Assembly: GCA_932521025.1 (NCBI GenBank)
Contig: OW051473.1
Coordinates: 9,920,001 to 9,984,000 of the forward strand
Length of the DNA: 64,000 nucleotides
Reading direction: 5' to 3'
Origin: Oscheius onirici
Lineage: Eukaryota; Nematoda; Chromadorea; Rhabditida; Rhabditidae
Each line of letters starts with the position of its first letter. Positions within the stretch are counted from its first letter, which is position 1. Made by a program: the position numbers and the translations under genes. A model generated the notes under the pieces. That model did not search any database. It was not told the origin of the DNA and saw nothing but the letters and a program-made list of their open reading frames with translations. This document shows positions 32,698 through 45,126 of the stretch, piece after piece.

Positions 32698-33722
32698 CCT
32701 ACCTGTGCCCATTGTAAATGCAATCAGCTGAGTCTACCCAAAGTTTGCTCCAGCTTCTGATACAACATGTTTTCAATAGTCAGCTGGTCAGGGAACCTTT
32801 GTAAGCAGGCCTGACTATCTCTCGCTGGTGGTCTCTGGAGTTGAACGCGTGAATGCCCCGAGTTGTGGTCAACGGGAAGAGGGCACGTGTGCAGCTGTCT
32901 CCCCAATTCCCGAGGAAGCTCCCCTTTTCGAAAAATGACTCAACACCAGACAAAATAAGATTCCAAAGTCTTCAGAAGAATGGAACAGTCACTGCAGCAA
33001 ATACTCCCCGAAACCTGATTCCACTTTTTCCTATGAACACTCGCGGTAAACTATAACCGGTTCAATTTCTTAGGGTCCCGGGATAACAAATCTGCTGTAA
33101 ACTATTAGGGTTCAGACTCTGAACAGGCCATTACTGGACAGCTGCAAGCCAAACGTTCCAGACGCGTTTTTTGTTGATCTCTTGACACTTGGTCGAAGAG
33201 CTTTTCTTGATTACGAAAAAAGAGGTGGTAAAAACATGCTACGAGCTCAGTTGCCAGGAGTCAGGTAATACGAGTTTTTCCTCGAAAAACGGAATTATTC
33301 AGATCTCAGCTCAAGAAAGCTTCACGTTATAGGCCAAAGATTTTTCCCTCTTAATACTGGAAATCCCGAAAGCTTGGTTGAAAAACTCTTCGTGATTACG
33401 AAAGTCATGTAAAAAACACCATTGGTCAACAAGAGGTCACATAGTTTCATCTTTTCGAAAAGAGACGCAACAATGAAAATACGATTTCATAACCTCTCAT
33501 CATCATGAGTAACAACAAAAACTTAGGCCCTGTTCAATGTTCTAGACACAGCATTTTGTTAATTTCTTCGAATTTGGTCGAAGAGCTTCCTTGATTGCGG
33601 GAAATCCAGTGAAAACAAGAAACGAGCCGCGGGCAGCCAAAGATCAGTTTGTCTAGATCAGAAAACAAACATGAAAGGAGACTCTCGAGAATTCGATTTC
33701 AACGGTTAACCCTTGAAAACTA

Positions 33723-33805
33723 GCCACAGACACGACAGCTAGACACCCGCGTCGTTGTGTCCCAGTAGAATACTGCCACAGTCAAAACAGCCGCGCCGTT
33801 GTGGC
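33723..33805 (+). repeat. 39-bp element, pair 52 bp apart
   Basis: Copies 33723-33761 and 33775-33805. The second lacks the eight bases TTAGACAG but keeps both ends. Confidence 0.8.
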
Positions 33806-34657
33806 ATCAGAATCTTACAGATTCACCAAATAAATCTGATCCCATATTTCCAAAATCAATTTTTAGCAAAATTATGAAGATCTTTCTGTGAAAGATTCCG
33901 AAAAAGCTCTTAAACATATAAAAACCAGGAAGTCTTGTGTCTCAGCGACAAAGTTTAAACATATCCGGCTCCCGATTGTCGTCAATCCTGTTTGAACAAT
34001 CTCTACTAGTATTTGCCAAGAGAGACGGCTTCCAGGTGCTCCTTTGGCCCTGATCCAGTAGCGTTCGTCTTGTTGTTTTTCGAGGAATGAGAGCCTGAAG
34101 CAAAGACCAAAGCCACATCCCGTGGGAGAGAGCAGATTTCGAGAGGAAGATCCGTCGACGCAATGTCCTCTTTTGTTTGGGAGGTTTAATGTTTGTTCCC
34201 TTATGAGGAATCGTTGTCTTTCCCTTAAGCTCAATGCCCCTTAAGCGTCTCTGTCTCTCAGACTTTGAGAAATTCTCTCAGTTTCGCTGTCCCTCTGTTT
34301 CTCGTTCTCTCTGACTCTCTGTCTCTCTGTCTAGACAGTGTAATGTGAAAACTTTATTTGATTAACCGTATCTCGGAATTATGTTCTGATAAGTCATAAA
34401 ATGGGGGATAGGGGGAAAATCACTTTTGCACTGCTGACAATTTTCAAATAAGGCCTGTGGTACCCAAGAACACCGCTTCAGCACAAAATTGTGGTCAAAG
34501 CGGACGTCCTGAACCCGTAACCATTGCCCTATTGGAAGAGAGTAGCAAGCGTCTAGGTGAAAGCATATACAGTGGGAAGAAGGAAGCGAAAGATAAAGCT
34601 GACACGTGAAAGGTATAAAGAGAGGGGGAGATACAGAAGTTTTGAGGTCGTGGAAGT

Positions 34658-35364
34658 CTAACGATGCTTCTGGCAGGTGCGCATCTGGAGGAAGTTGTGG
34701 GCCTCGTGGCGCGGAGTCAGAGACTCGTCAACGGTGAAGAAGAGCGTGCCGACGCCGTTGATCTCAACGCTCTCGCAGGAGACCTCCTCGTGTCTGAAAA
34801 CAGGAAGGATGAGTCACTGTTTCTCTCTCTTTTCTCACCCAGTCTGCAGCTGCTTGAAGATTCGAATGGTCCACTTTCCGTGGCCACATCCATTGAGAGC
34901 CGGAGTAAAGCTCTGAGCGACGCCCGTAGTGGTGAAAGTCATGAAGCCAATCTCGCCAGTCGGAGTCTCAATCTTGACGTCGAAGGCGGTCTGCGTGATC
35001 GAGGACATTTCGATCTCAATCTGAAGAAAAACATGTTCATTATGTTCTTAGTTCTTTTATTCACTAACGCGTCATGTTTACAAGGAACTCCAGGGCCCGT
35101 ATTCACGGAAGGAGCTGACGCTCACACAACAACATTGCATAGCAGATTAGAGTCGTAAAACTTACATTCGTAGCGTCGGCTTCGCAGATACCGCGGAACG
35201 AGTCCATTTCGAAGCCGTGGCTGGAATTGCGACGAAGACCAAGAGTGCTCTTCTTGAGACCGCCGCGATATTCAAACTGGGTGACTTCGCCGTGACAGCT
35301 GGAAGAAGCAAAGCCGCCAGTGGAACAATCGTAGGAGACGCGAGTAGCACGAGTGCACAACATA
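34658..35364 (-). CDS. Unrecognised cysteine-containing protein, probably secreted (C-terminal exons)
   Basis: Exons 35364-35166, 35020-34839 and 34793-34658 (stop 34660-34658) with matching phases encode about 171 residues. The chain has scattered cysteines (CTRATRVSYDC, SSSCHGEVTQFEYRGGL, GICEADATN, NGCGHGKWTIRIF, EVSCESVE, MRTCQKHR) and an alternating beta-rich pattern. Codon use is strongly biased to C in third positions, suggesting high expression. The first exon, expected to carry a signal peptide, was not found. An ATG at about 35629 followed by a GT would not keep the phase. The region upstream contains a C10 run (35592-35601) and a G11 run (35753-35763). Confidence 0.6.
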
Positions 35365-35976
35365 CTGAAAGGTTTTTGGTTAGATGGTTGCCCAAGGGGA
35401 AGCAAGAGTTTCGAAAATGTAGGGAGGGTGACATGAAAATAGGAAGGGGCAGACCCCATGAGAACATGATGGGGGAGGAGTTTGGGAATATCCGACCGCC
35501 CATGGTATTGCTTGGTACGCGACTGCTGGGAGGGAGCACCCCATGGATGAAAACATAGCCTGTTTGCGGCACGCCCCTCTCTCTCACGCTTCCCCCCCCC
35601 CGAGAGATCAAGCAGCACCTTTGAAGTCGAGAATCATTTGGTCCCTGCTCTGCTGCCGAAATTAAGTTTGATAGGGGCTAGCGCGCCATTTAAAACGATC
35701 AGTTTGCAGAGACGAGGTGCAGTTTGCAGACGGGAGCAGCTGGCCCCGAATTGGGGGGGGGGGAGAGGAGGAGGAGGAGCGGTTTTCTGTTACGCGCGTG
35801 CGGCAGGAAACGGGAAGGGGAAGGCTTAGAAAGGAAGTGGCAGAGTGCGGTGATTATAACAAACAATGATCTATTTATGGAAGGTGGGGAGAAATTTACT
35901 GTTCGTAAGAAGAATGCAGGAAGGAAAAAAATGAGAAAGTATTTCTAACCGGAACGGAAAGAGACAGTACAAAGTA

Positions 35977-36015
35977 GCCATAGACAAGACAGTTAGACAG
36001 CGGCGTCGTGGTCGC
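35977..36015 (+). repeat. 39-bp element, single copy
   Basis: GCCATAGACAAGACAG, then TTAGACAGCGGCGTCGTGG; the right end has lost its TGTGGC. Confidence 0.75.
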
Positions 36016-37623
36016 ATCACAGTAATGCCACTTTCAATACAAGTTTAGTATTCGCAAAAGTCAACTAGCTAGTGAACGGTCTGGAACAGCTTGGCAATTG
36101 AAACAAGAGCGTAAACAAGGCATTAATTTCCCTTGACATCAGAAAAGAGCCAAATCTTGGGAATGAAATGAAAAGAGAATAAGAATGTGCTCCATTAAGA
36201 ATGGAATCTTATCTTATAGTCTTGTCATTTTGGCTCAGACTGACGCCAGAAATAATGAGAAGACATTTCAGAGTCTTGAAAAATGTGGTCCGAGAGGTCT
36301 CCTCCCCAGACCCAGACGGACTTTATACGCGGCGGGACGACGGGGAATGCCCCGCCCAGAGGTTGCAGTACACGCGCACTGAACTAGCTGATCGTTGTTG
36401 CAAAGCCGACGAGAGTAAAATGTACTCGTCTGGCTGTGAAAACAGCCCGGATTTCTCCATCCTGCTCCAAAAATAGCACACCAACTGAAGAAATCTGTTT
36501 ATCGAGTAGTGGAAAATGCTTCGGCGCCTGACAGGCCCCCTGTTCAAAGCCTGATAAACTACAGAAATGACAGAGTCGTTTCTAGAAGGAAGTGTGACGC
36601 TGATGCTTAACCATGAACCAGTCATATTATGCGGCAGAAGTGTTAGTCATCGTCCTCTCATTCCGGAAGTGTAAACACAGCCCATTATGTGAATAGAAAA
36701 AGCCTTTTTGCTTCCTTCCCCAATGGAAATTCACTTCCTTGCGTATGACGCGCCTAATTATAGCCCCTGGCCCTCTTCCTTGTGTCCTGCAACAAAATTT
36801 TGACCATTCTCTATGGCCATTAAAGTTGTCAGGGGCGCCAGACTGATATCAGGGGGGAATCTGCATGAAATATCAATCTTTGATGGGGAAAATGTCACTT
36901 TCTGACTTGGATATGATGTAATTAGTCGTGGGAGACTACTGGTGTCATATTCTGAAGAAAGCATGATTGAACAACGTAACAGATGCTGCTGTTTGACGTC
37001 GTGAATGCGTCTTTTTCTTTCGACAGTGCACGTAGAAAGCTGTGTGTTAATCTACTAAACTCTGACTATAGGAGGGGGTCATAAAACGTCTGGACAATGT
37101 GCAGGGGCCTTCAAAGAAATCTTATCAGTAGGTTCAAGACCCACTGCTATTTTAAGGCAAGGGGTCATTCGATATAGCTTTTGCAAAAGCAGTAGTATAG
37201 CCGTCTAATGAGGCGAGGCATGAAAACTGAAACCGAATAAGAAAAATTCTCAATAAGGAAGGTGTTAATTCCCTCGAGTCAACCGTTTCTGCGAAGGCAA
37301 TGAGGAAACGATAGCGAGACCAAGTTCTCGAATTAGAGGCTGTCGAATGTAATAAACGACGTAAGAATTCTTACAGTGCTGTCACGAGGCGATAGTGGGC
37401 TTTCCTCGAACGCGCCTCCACGTGAATTCTTAGTAGCCAAAGCTCTTTTCGTATGAATGGCTGAATGTGTCAAGGCTCTTTGACAGTTCAAGAGTTCGGA
37501 AATCGGGAGAAGCAAAAGGCGAAGTCAAGAATCATTGAGCGCGTCGTTAAAATGGCTGCTTTAAGGTTTTCTGAAAGGAATCATAGGTTAACACATTCTG
37601 AGTGACCACATCCGATGAACAAA

Positions 37624-37662
37624 GCCACAGACAAGACAGCTAGACAGCCGCGTCGATGTGGG
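37624..37662 (+). repeat. 39-bp element, single copy
   Basis: GCCACAGACAAGACAGC to CCGCGTCGATGTGGG, full length. Confidence 0.8.
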
Positions 37663-38295
37663 ATTTTCAATAAGCAATGTTCAGATTCATTACAGTGTTG
37701 ACCTGATGTTTAAGACTGAGCGCCTTTGTTTGAACGTCAAAAACTTCCGTAGCAAATTTGAATGAGGAAGATAATAACAAGTTTGTTATTATTATTTCTT
37801 CCCCTTGATTACTGCGGTCCAGAATGACTAAGCATTTAGAGGGGGAGTAGTCTTCCCTATTCGAAGGATGTCCACTCCGACCAGCAGCCATCTCAAAACA
37901 ACCACCCTAGGGACTTAAACGAGGCGTACACGTGTTTACGGCATGCAGTCTAACGTCATATGAAGAGAGCAAACTAACCAAACTTGGTTGCTTTCCAGTC
38001 ACACTGTTTGACTTAACAACCAGTCTTAGGAAAAAAGAACGTTTTCTGTTCTGTAGACTTTCACGTGAGACCTATCACTCCCTTTCTCCCGTCACACTGT
38101 GATTTCACCCTAATCTGACCGGCTGGTTGCAACATCGAGTACACATCAATGGTCGCCAAGCGGGGCTTTTCGTCACGCTAAGATTCTGATTTTGACTAGG
38201 AATTCTCTTATCAGAGGCTCATCAATCCGGGAATGTGACAAAATCACGGCTTTTTGACGTGTGAGGACACAACGTCGGGTCCAATCATAAAAATT

Positions 38296-38321
38296 CAGCT
38301 AGACAGTCGCGTCGTTTTGGC
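38296..38321 (+). repeat. 39-bp element, left-truncated copy
   Basis: CAGCTAGACAGTCGCGTCG then TTTTGGC. Confidence 0.7.
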
Positions 38322-39366
38322 AAAAAATGTAAATTGTAGCAAAGTTAAGAGAGAAAAGAAAGAGACAAAAAGATAAAATACTAGCTATCAAATGATCTTT
38401 AAGGGGACTACTTCTAAAGAATAACAGAATTTTTAGTTGTTTTCAACAACAAGAATGCACTTTCGGCGTACCGGCATGCCTTCGGATCAAAAGATGGCGT
38501 AAACAGACAACAAAGAATATCTCTGGAAGCTTGTGACTACACGTGGAGTTTACCGCTTTGGCATCCTTCACGTGGCTGCTCGGTTGAGAAATATACTGCA
38601 ATCGGTCTGGAGAGTAAACACTCCCTCTCCCTCTACAAAAGCATGTCAACAATAATCAGTATCCTGTTTACGAGGGAGAGAATCTGCTGGACACAGACTT
38701 TCGAACCTTTGCCCCAATATTGCAGTTTCGAATGCTGACTCGACCGGAGGCTTCAAAGCTGTACTGAAGACCCGTATTTATTTGTTCAGAGCAGATCTCT
38801 GACCTCAAAATGGAGATGTTGCACACCCCTTTGTTTTTGCGTCCCAAGCCCTCAGCCTGTCCCCTAGAGCAAGTTTATTCTTTTAATGAATCAAAGAGCG
38901 TTTCCTATTTATTTGCCTATTGCTGTTTTCGCGTGGAAAAGGCTAGTTTTGCCCTTATGGAAAGATATAGAGAGGGAGAATGAACACAACGATGAATCAA
39001 TGACTTGTTTCCTCTTCCTGGGCGGGAGAGAAAGAGGAAAACAGTTGACAGTGTTGGAACGTAGCAGCGGGGCTATTTTAAGGTATTGTGTACCGGTGTG
39101 AACAGCAGAGAAAGAGAGAGAAACACGGCCATAAGGAGACGACATTCTCGATGGGGAATGAGCGGTAAACAAGCCGCCCCAGGAAGACAATAGAGGAACT
39201 AGAAAAAAGGGAACAAGGAAGGGATGTAGACAGCTGAGCCCCTCTCGGGCGCGCGCGGGTGCGGTACCAGTTATAATTGGTGACCTCCGTGCCGTGGTGT
39301 GTAATGAGAGGGGGTCTCTGCGTCTCGCACGGTCTTGGCACATTTGCATACCGTTTGAGCCCGGAG

Positions 39367-39404
39367 CCGGCACCGATTGGCACAAGCGGTGCTCTCGGTG
39401 CCGG
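39367..39404. other. GC-rich two-stage hairpin
   Basis: CCGGCACCGA (39367-39376) pairs perfectly with TCGGTGCCGG (39395-39404), and inside it GCAC (39380-39383) pairs with GTGC (39389-39392) around AAGCG. The octamer ATTTGCAT lies about 25 bp upstream, at 39340-39347. It could be a structured RNA or a protein-binding site. Confidence 0.45.
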
Positions 39405-41495
39405 ATGTCGCCTCGTCAACAGTCTTTTGGGTTCGAGAGCGGGAACCACATGGTTCCAGATGCGAAAATGGTTATAACGACGGGCCATTACTCATCTTGT
39501 GCAAAAGATGACGGGACTGAACAAAGACTAGGGAATTTTGGATGGTCAAAGGGGGTTTGAAAGTTATTGTTGCCCGCCACAGCAATCAAACATTCTTCCC
39601 ATGGTCGCGGTGAGAATCTTTTCATAATTGCTTTTTCGAATCTCTGAAGTGGAGAATGCCGAAAACGACTATTAATCTCTAATATTGGCTCTCTACTACT
39701 CGAGTCACTGGTGCTTGTCGGGTTTGGCCTATTGCCAAGCTAACGCTAAACGGCTTGGGCCACAATCAGGGTTATCGACCACGCTGATCCGAATATGATA
39801 AAACGAGGGGATAAAAGTAAACGGGAGCGGCTATATCCGTCAAAAACGGCTTGAATATCTTAAAATGGCTATGTTTCTACAGACATCTGAAGCGATTCTA
39901 GAACCCTCTTATGCTCCTAGTAGGTCAAGTCTGGAGAGTCGTTAATGTTAACAAAAACTATACAAGAGTTGCATAGGCGCTTTTTGCGATTTTCCTTTGT
40001 TTTCACACGCTTCGAAAAGAAAGACAACCGTATATAACGGCGTTTCCCGACTACACTGATCATTCTCCTACCTTACATGTTGGAGCTCTACATTTCTTAT
40101 TGATAGTACCATAAAATTTACAATTCTGTTCTACAGCTTGGTTCAGCCTCAACACAACACTTCTGATTTGCTACTATGGTTAGTTGCATTTTACACCCAT
40201 ATCTCTCTATTCAGGTTAGCATATTGAGGCTTACGGCATTCTTACCTGATTCCACTACTTGCACACCGGACATGATCCTAGTCATCGGCTTGGACAGTTG
40301 TCCGCCACAACACCAATCGCACGTTCTCTTGTGCTACCAAATCATGACAGTGATTACTCCAGTACCTCCTAAGTTTAACGTGGCCTACAACGACTTGGAC
40401 AACGGGCAGGAGGCGCCCCTGGTTATCGGAAATACAGGCAGCAATGAAAGAGTCATTTGGTTCCTACTCTCTTGATCAATGTGATCTATCTATTAGTATC
40501 TTACAAAGCAAATGTGAAATAAATACTCAATCCAGGAGTGAGATAGAGACATATTGAAGACGAACCAGTGCAGAAAACTCCCGCTTCCTTCCCGAGCGCT
40601 GTATGTTTTCTCACGTTTTGTGACAAAAGAAAGCTGTTTATAACGGCGACCATATTTCCGACCATATTGTACATTCTCCTACCTTACATGTTGGAGCTCT
40701 ATATTTCTTCTATGTGTATGCGTTTTCTCGATCCTGGCCACTCGATCATTACTCGATCTCGGCTGTTTATTTCCAACAAAAACTACGTCACTTCACCGAA
40801 CTGGTACGTTATTTCTTACATATACATCTCCGTCTAGAAGGTTATAATCCGGATGGACCGTCAAAGAACAAAATACTGCCTGGCGAATATACAGATCCGC
40901 TTCTCGTAGTACTTAGGTTCTGTTTATTATATGAAAGAGATTCTTTTTGGAGAAATAATAGAATCTACAATATGCCACTCAGAGAATATCCATGTCATTC
41001 AGTTAATAAAGTATTTTATTCAACTACTATTGTTTGTTGAGCTACGAAATATCACAGGAAACTAATAGGCTGACGTCACTTCGCTAATAAACACCCAGGC
41101 CTTTTTGACAGCTTCACATCATTTTCGACCATTCAGCTTTGTAATTAAAGTGATGTCAGTTGGAGACCAAAAAAGAGGACATAATTCACCCGAAACTGGG
41201 TTGTTTTGACTAAGATTTAAAGCCCCTATATCGAGTTGATTGTTGTCTGACCTAGACAGTGATCTCTATTCGCGCGGCAAGCTGCAAACGCTGCACATCT
41301 GTTCTTCCGTGTCTAGACGGCTTTGCAGGCCGTTCCAACTGCGGATGAGTTCTTATTGCATGTCTGGGTCAGAGGGAGTCTGACAACTGCAAGCTACATA
41401 TCATGGGGCGATTGGAGACAATATGAAATTGGAATTGTCTCTCTGACTCTTGTCGTTCCCACAACTTAGTCATACCTCCGATAAAAGTGACTTAC

Positions 41496-41719
41496 AGGAC
41501 CAGAATGTGCTTGGGAATCAGCTTGAATTGACGCTTCACACGACGAAGCAGATTGTACTCGGCGGGAAAGACGCGGTTCTTTCCATCGCCCAACATGGTG
41601 GTGATGCGACGAACGAGCCTATAAATAAAGCGTTAAACGAGTACTTCTGTTGGAAACGCACTGATTCCAGGTCTTCTTCAAAGAGCTGAAACACGACATC
41701 TTTCCCCGGCAGAAACGGC
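41496..41719 (-). CDS. Two exons of an unrecognised gene
   Basis: Exons 41719-41662 (PFLPGKDVVFQLFEEDLES) and 41618-41496 (LVRRITTMLGDGKNRVFPAE, then YNLLRRVKRQFKLIPKHILV). Both have strong C-ending codon bias like dlat. The phases of the two exons as drawn do not match, so another exon or splice site is missing. A third candidate exon on the same strand at about 43146-43092 (TTISLDVPEDVDPYRAVRK) begins only about 30 bp past the end of the 3-hydroxyacyl-CoA dehydrogenase gene, as a downstream operon gene might. Confidence 0.4.
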
Positions 41720-43172
41720 CTGAAAATTGGGATTCAAAATTTGTGATTGAATGTAAGGAGAGCAAAGAATTGAAGACCCAATGCTGTTTCACTGCAATGG
41801 AGAAGCAGTATATCAAAAATTAACATTTTCTGATTTAAATTCAGATTGAAAGAGAGCGGACAGTTGGCGCAAAGAGAAAAACTAAGATTTGCATGTATTT
41901 TGCTTCAAAACAATATGACGCGCGGAAGAATATTGGCCGGACATCAGCTGACCACAGCTCTGACAATGAGTCAAATGGAATCGACAGTCGTAATATCAGG
42001 CTGTTGTTTGATAAGTCTAAGGTACGAAGGAGGCTCTTACCGGACATTCATTACAAGTTCATCTAGATGATTCTCCGGAAGCTGTACATATTGTAGAAGA
42101 AGACTTGAAAATGACTAAAAATGGGATTCATTGAGACTCGGTATGCATAACAGGCTGCATCCCTCTCAAGTTTCATACAGATATGGTGGTTTGCTATCCT
42201 ATGAAAGTTTGCGCCTAGTCCCCCTACAGAAACTCAGTTAAACAGAATTTCGAGTAAGATCTTGGACGACTGACCACAACAATAAAGAGGGCGGGACTTG
42301 CTGGACGGTACGGCAACATGAAGAGGCTGGCCTTGGCGAAAATTTAGGAAAACAGTGGTCTGAGAACTGCTGAGAGCAAGAGGTAAAAACGAAATGGAGA
42401 GTCTTGCAAAGCTGCAGAAAAGACCATCAACAGGTGTTTCTCTGAAAAGGAGTGGACTTATCCAGAGGAACCAGGAAAATTTTTTTGCACAGAATTTTGA
42501 TGGTTTATAACCTAGAGGCGCTCTTAGATATGCTAGAGTAGCTTTGGAGTGATAAAGATCACACAGTCTGGTCCCAAAGGAACTACCCGCAATGAAACGT
42601 ATCCCACATCCTTTCGAAACCCATTTATCCAGATTAGGCACTGTTAGCTGCGTAAATTAGGAAATTTTAGCTGAGCATCTAATGCGTTAACTGGTCTCTG
42701 AGAGAAAATTATGAGATTCCGGTAATCCCTCTTCCTTTTGAAAGACAATATCGAATGAAATGATGTCAATGTTCTGCAGAAGTTGGGTAAACAAGAGATA
42801 CAGACAAAACAAGCCGACAAAGGGACAAGGCAGGTGTTAGGGATAAGAAAAGCGGACAAAAACTGTGTCCGTACGCTCTGCGATTTTGCGCAGGGTTCGT
42901 CGAACGTTGCGCAAGAGAGAATTACGTAAAGATGTCTAGGTTCTTCGAAAACTCGAGATAAAGAGGGAGAGGTTTTACGGCACGGAGGTCTAAATGTTTT
43001 TCGCGCACAAAATCTTAAGAATCTTGCATCTGCAGAGCTGCGCAGCGCTGGTAGAAAACATGAGCGCGAGAGAGTAACAGATGTTAGCACCTTGCGCACT
43101 GCGCGGTACGGATCAACATCCTCTGGGACGTCCAGAGAGATTGTGGTCAACAAGATTTGCAGAACTGTTTAT

Positions 43173-45126
43173 TCAATATTTGTAGAATCCTTCCTTGTTT
43201 TTCCGACCAAGTTTACCCTGTTCCACGAGGGCGTCGAGTAGTTTGCAAGGAACAAAACGACTGTCGTTGGGCATGGATTCCCGCCACACTGAAAATTGGA
43301 TATTTTTTGATTAAAGAAACAACCACAGAAAAGACAGCTAGACAGTCGCGTCTTTGTGGCTTGGATAAGAACATTCACAGACAAGACAGTTAGACAGCAG
43401 CCAAGACAGTCACAAACTAGACAGGCAAACAATTGTTGTAGCCCCTAAAAAAGACAGCTACAGACTGGACAGTTGGACAGCAGTCTTGTTGTGGCTAACC
43501 TTTCATGACATTCTGGATGGTATCGAGTCCGACGTAGTCACAGAGCTCGAGTGGTCCCATCGGATAAGAAGTTCCAAAGCGCATGGCTGAGTCAATGTCT
43601 TCCTTTGTGGCATCGCCCCTTTCCAGCATCCTGATACTGTCGATAAGGTACGGAACCAGCAATCTGTTGACGACAAATCCAGGGGTATCCTGAAAAGGGG
43701 AAATGTTAGGATCAGTCAAGCTACAGTACCTTGCAAGCAATGGCAACTTTTCCTACTCTTTTGCAGAATGCATGCAGAGCCCTTTTTGTCTCGTCGGACG
43801 TTTCTTCGATGGAAATAACCTCGACCAGCTTAAGCACGGGGACGGGATTGAAAAAGTGCAGGCCACCGAAACGGCTTTTGGGATATATACAGTCGGCGAG
43901 GTCTTTCAGTCTGATGGAAGAGGTATTGGTGGCAATGATGGCGTGGCTGAAAATTGGGTCTCAGTTTTTTTAAAGTATCTGGAAAGCCTCAAACTTTAAA
44001 CAGACAGATACAGAACTCGTCATTATACTCTGTTTGCTCATTTTGCAGTCTATTGTTTTTGTCTTGGACCATTTGTTGCAATATTTGTGAACTTTTTAGG
44101 CTGCAAGACTTTTTGAGCAAAAATAGTAAACATGTTTGTATTTATTGAGATCGTGTAGGCAGCTATAACTGTATTTCTTGTTAGAGGAGTTACGATCGAA
44201 ATTAGACTATCCGGTCTTTTCACCTGGTCGACCGTCCAGTCTGCTACTCACAAAGAGCAAGCGTTTAAAACACGGATAATAAGTTCTGGGGGTAGAAAGC
44301 ACAGATTACGCAGAAACATTCTAGGAAGACCGTTTCAGGCGGAATACTTGTTGTAAGGGATTCTTAGAGATGTGAAGAAAATGATCGCAAGTTCTATCCC
44401 GGATACACGAAGGTAGGCATCTCGCTAACCTGGTCTGTTCTGCGGATCCTGTATCTGGAGAAATTCGAATATCATCTCTTCAAGACGACTTAATCAAGTT
44501 ACACAAAAGCTGAATTAACAGTTGCGAGCCCCCGGTTGTGTTGTGCCCTGTCCATCTGCAGCCCGGTGATCAAACTATACTTTGGTGGTCAAAGTGAGAA
44601 ACTCATGGAAACCTTCAGTGGTTTCTCAGAATACTCACAACTGCTCACGAACCCATGACTATTCAGTATTAACCAACCTGGGACAGTTTTCCTGAATCTC
44701 TGAGAAGAGTTCCCTCTTAAGAGTGATGTCTTCAATCACGGCCTCGATGACAATATCGGCGTCTTTGACACAGTCTGCCACTCGAGTAGTCGTGGACAAA
44801 AGAGAAATATGTTCGCTGACAACAGAGTCGATGAGTTCCTAAAAAGCGAAAAGTTAAGACTAACTGATAAAGCTTACGGTAGGAGTGTTCTTGCACTTGG
44901 AGAAGGTCTTCTGAAGACCCTTTTTGATCTTCATTTTAGCGTCATCAAGCTTGTTCTGACTGCGTCCATACAGGCATACTGTATATCCATTTTCGACGCA
45001 GATCTTAAAATTTTAAATATTTCTCAAAAATGGGCTTTAAACCTGCGCAATGCCGGCTCCCATGAGCCCGGCTCCGAGGATAGCCACTCGGCTGACATTG
45101 GCGGAACTTGAAGGCTCGACGACCAT
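43173..45126 (-). CDS. hacd: L-3-hydroxyacyl-CoA dehydrogenase (HADH family)
   Basis: Six exons: 45126-45043, 45003-44878, 44838-44678, 43946-43730, 43689-43500 and 43288-43173. The N-terminal NAD-binding Rossmann motif is [15 protein letters not shown]. The catalytic His lies in [17 protein letters not shown]. The C-terminal dimerisation domain contains [19 protein letters not shown] and [16 protein letters not shown], and the protein ends KNKEGFYKY. It oxidises L-3-hydroxyacyl-CoA to 3-ketoacyl-CoA in fatty-acid beta-oxidation. No strong mitochondrial presequence is visible in this start, so an upstream exon or another compartment is possible. AATAAA overlaps the stop codon (TGAATAAA), leaving almost no 3' UTR upstream of the signal. 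Intron 5 (211 nt) carries three copies of the 39-bp element. Confidence 0.93.
43322..43495 (+). repeat. 39-bp element, three copies inside intron 5 of hacd
   Basis: Copies 43322-43360, about 43374-43412 and 43457-43495. The last ends four bases from the donor of the minus-strand intron. Confidence 0.8.

Larger units (their letters stand above)
29600..34650. other. Long gene-free stretch rich in short repeats
   Basis: No exon chains were found. It contains several copies of the 39-bp element (listed separately) and a diverged direct repeat: about 33115-33260 and 33525-33650 share GTTCTAGAC-like, TTTGTTGATCTCTT-like and TTGGTCGAAGAGCTT blocks. A third, weaker version lies at about 33365-33410. 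Confidence 0.45.
35400..41480. other. Long gene-poor stretch
   Basis: I find no supported exon chain. Frames at 40176-40475 and 40714-41040 are followed by AATAAA-like signals but show no domain or good splice sites. Two diverged direct copies of about 80 bp lie at 40018-40098 and 40632-40710 (shared CATTCTCCTACCTTACATGT and TGGAGCTCTA). A GC-rich structured patch is at 39240-39480. Confidence 0.4.

Noticed and set aside
31649..33805. CRISPR-like array because of regularly spaced repeats
   Set aside because: The copies occur in twos and threes, vary in sequence, occur in both orientations across the window, and sit in spliced eukaryotic DNA with no cas genes.
38909..39488. Overlapping minus-strand frames of 136-158 residues
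   Set aside because: They arise from a GC-rich patch where several frames stay open; the compositions are Arg/Ser/Pro-rich in all of them.
42234..43153. Long minus-strand frames as genes
   Set aside because: Apart from the short candidate exon near 43.1 kb they lack splice sites, codon bias and recognisable motifs.
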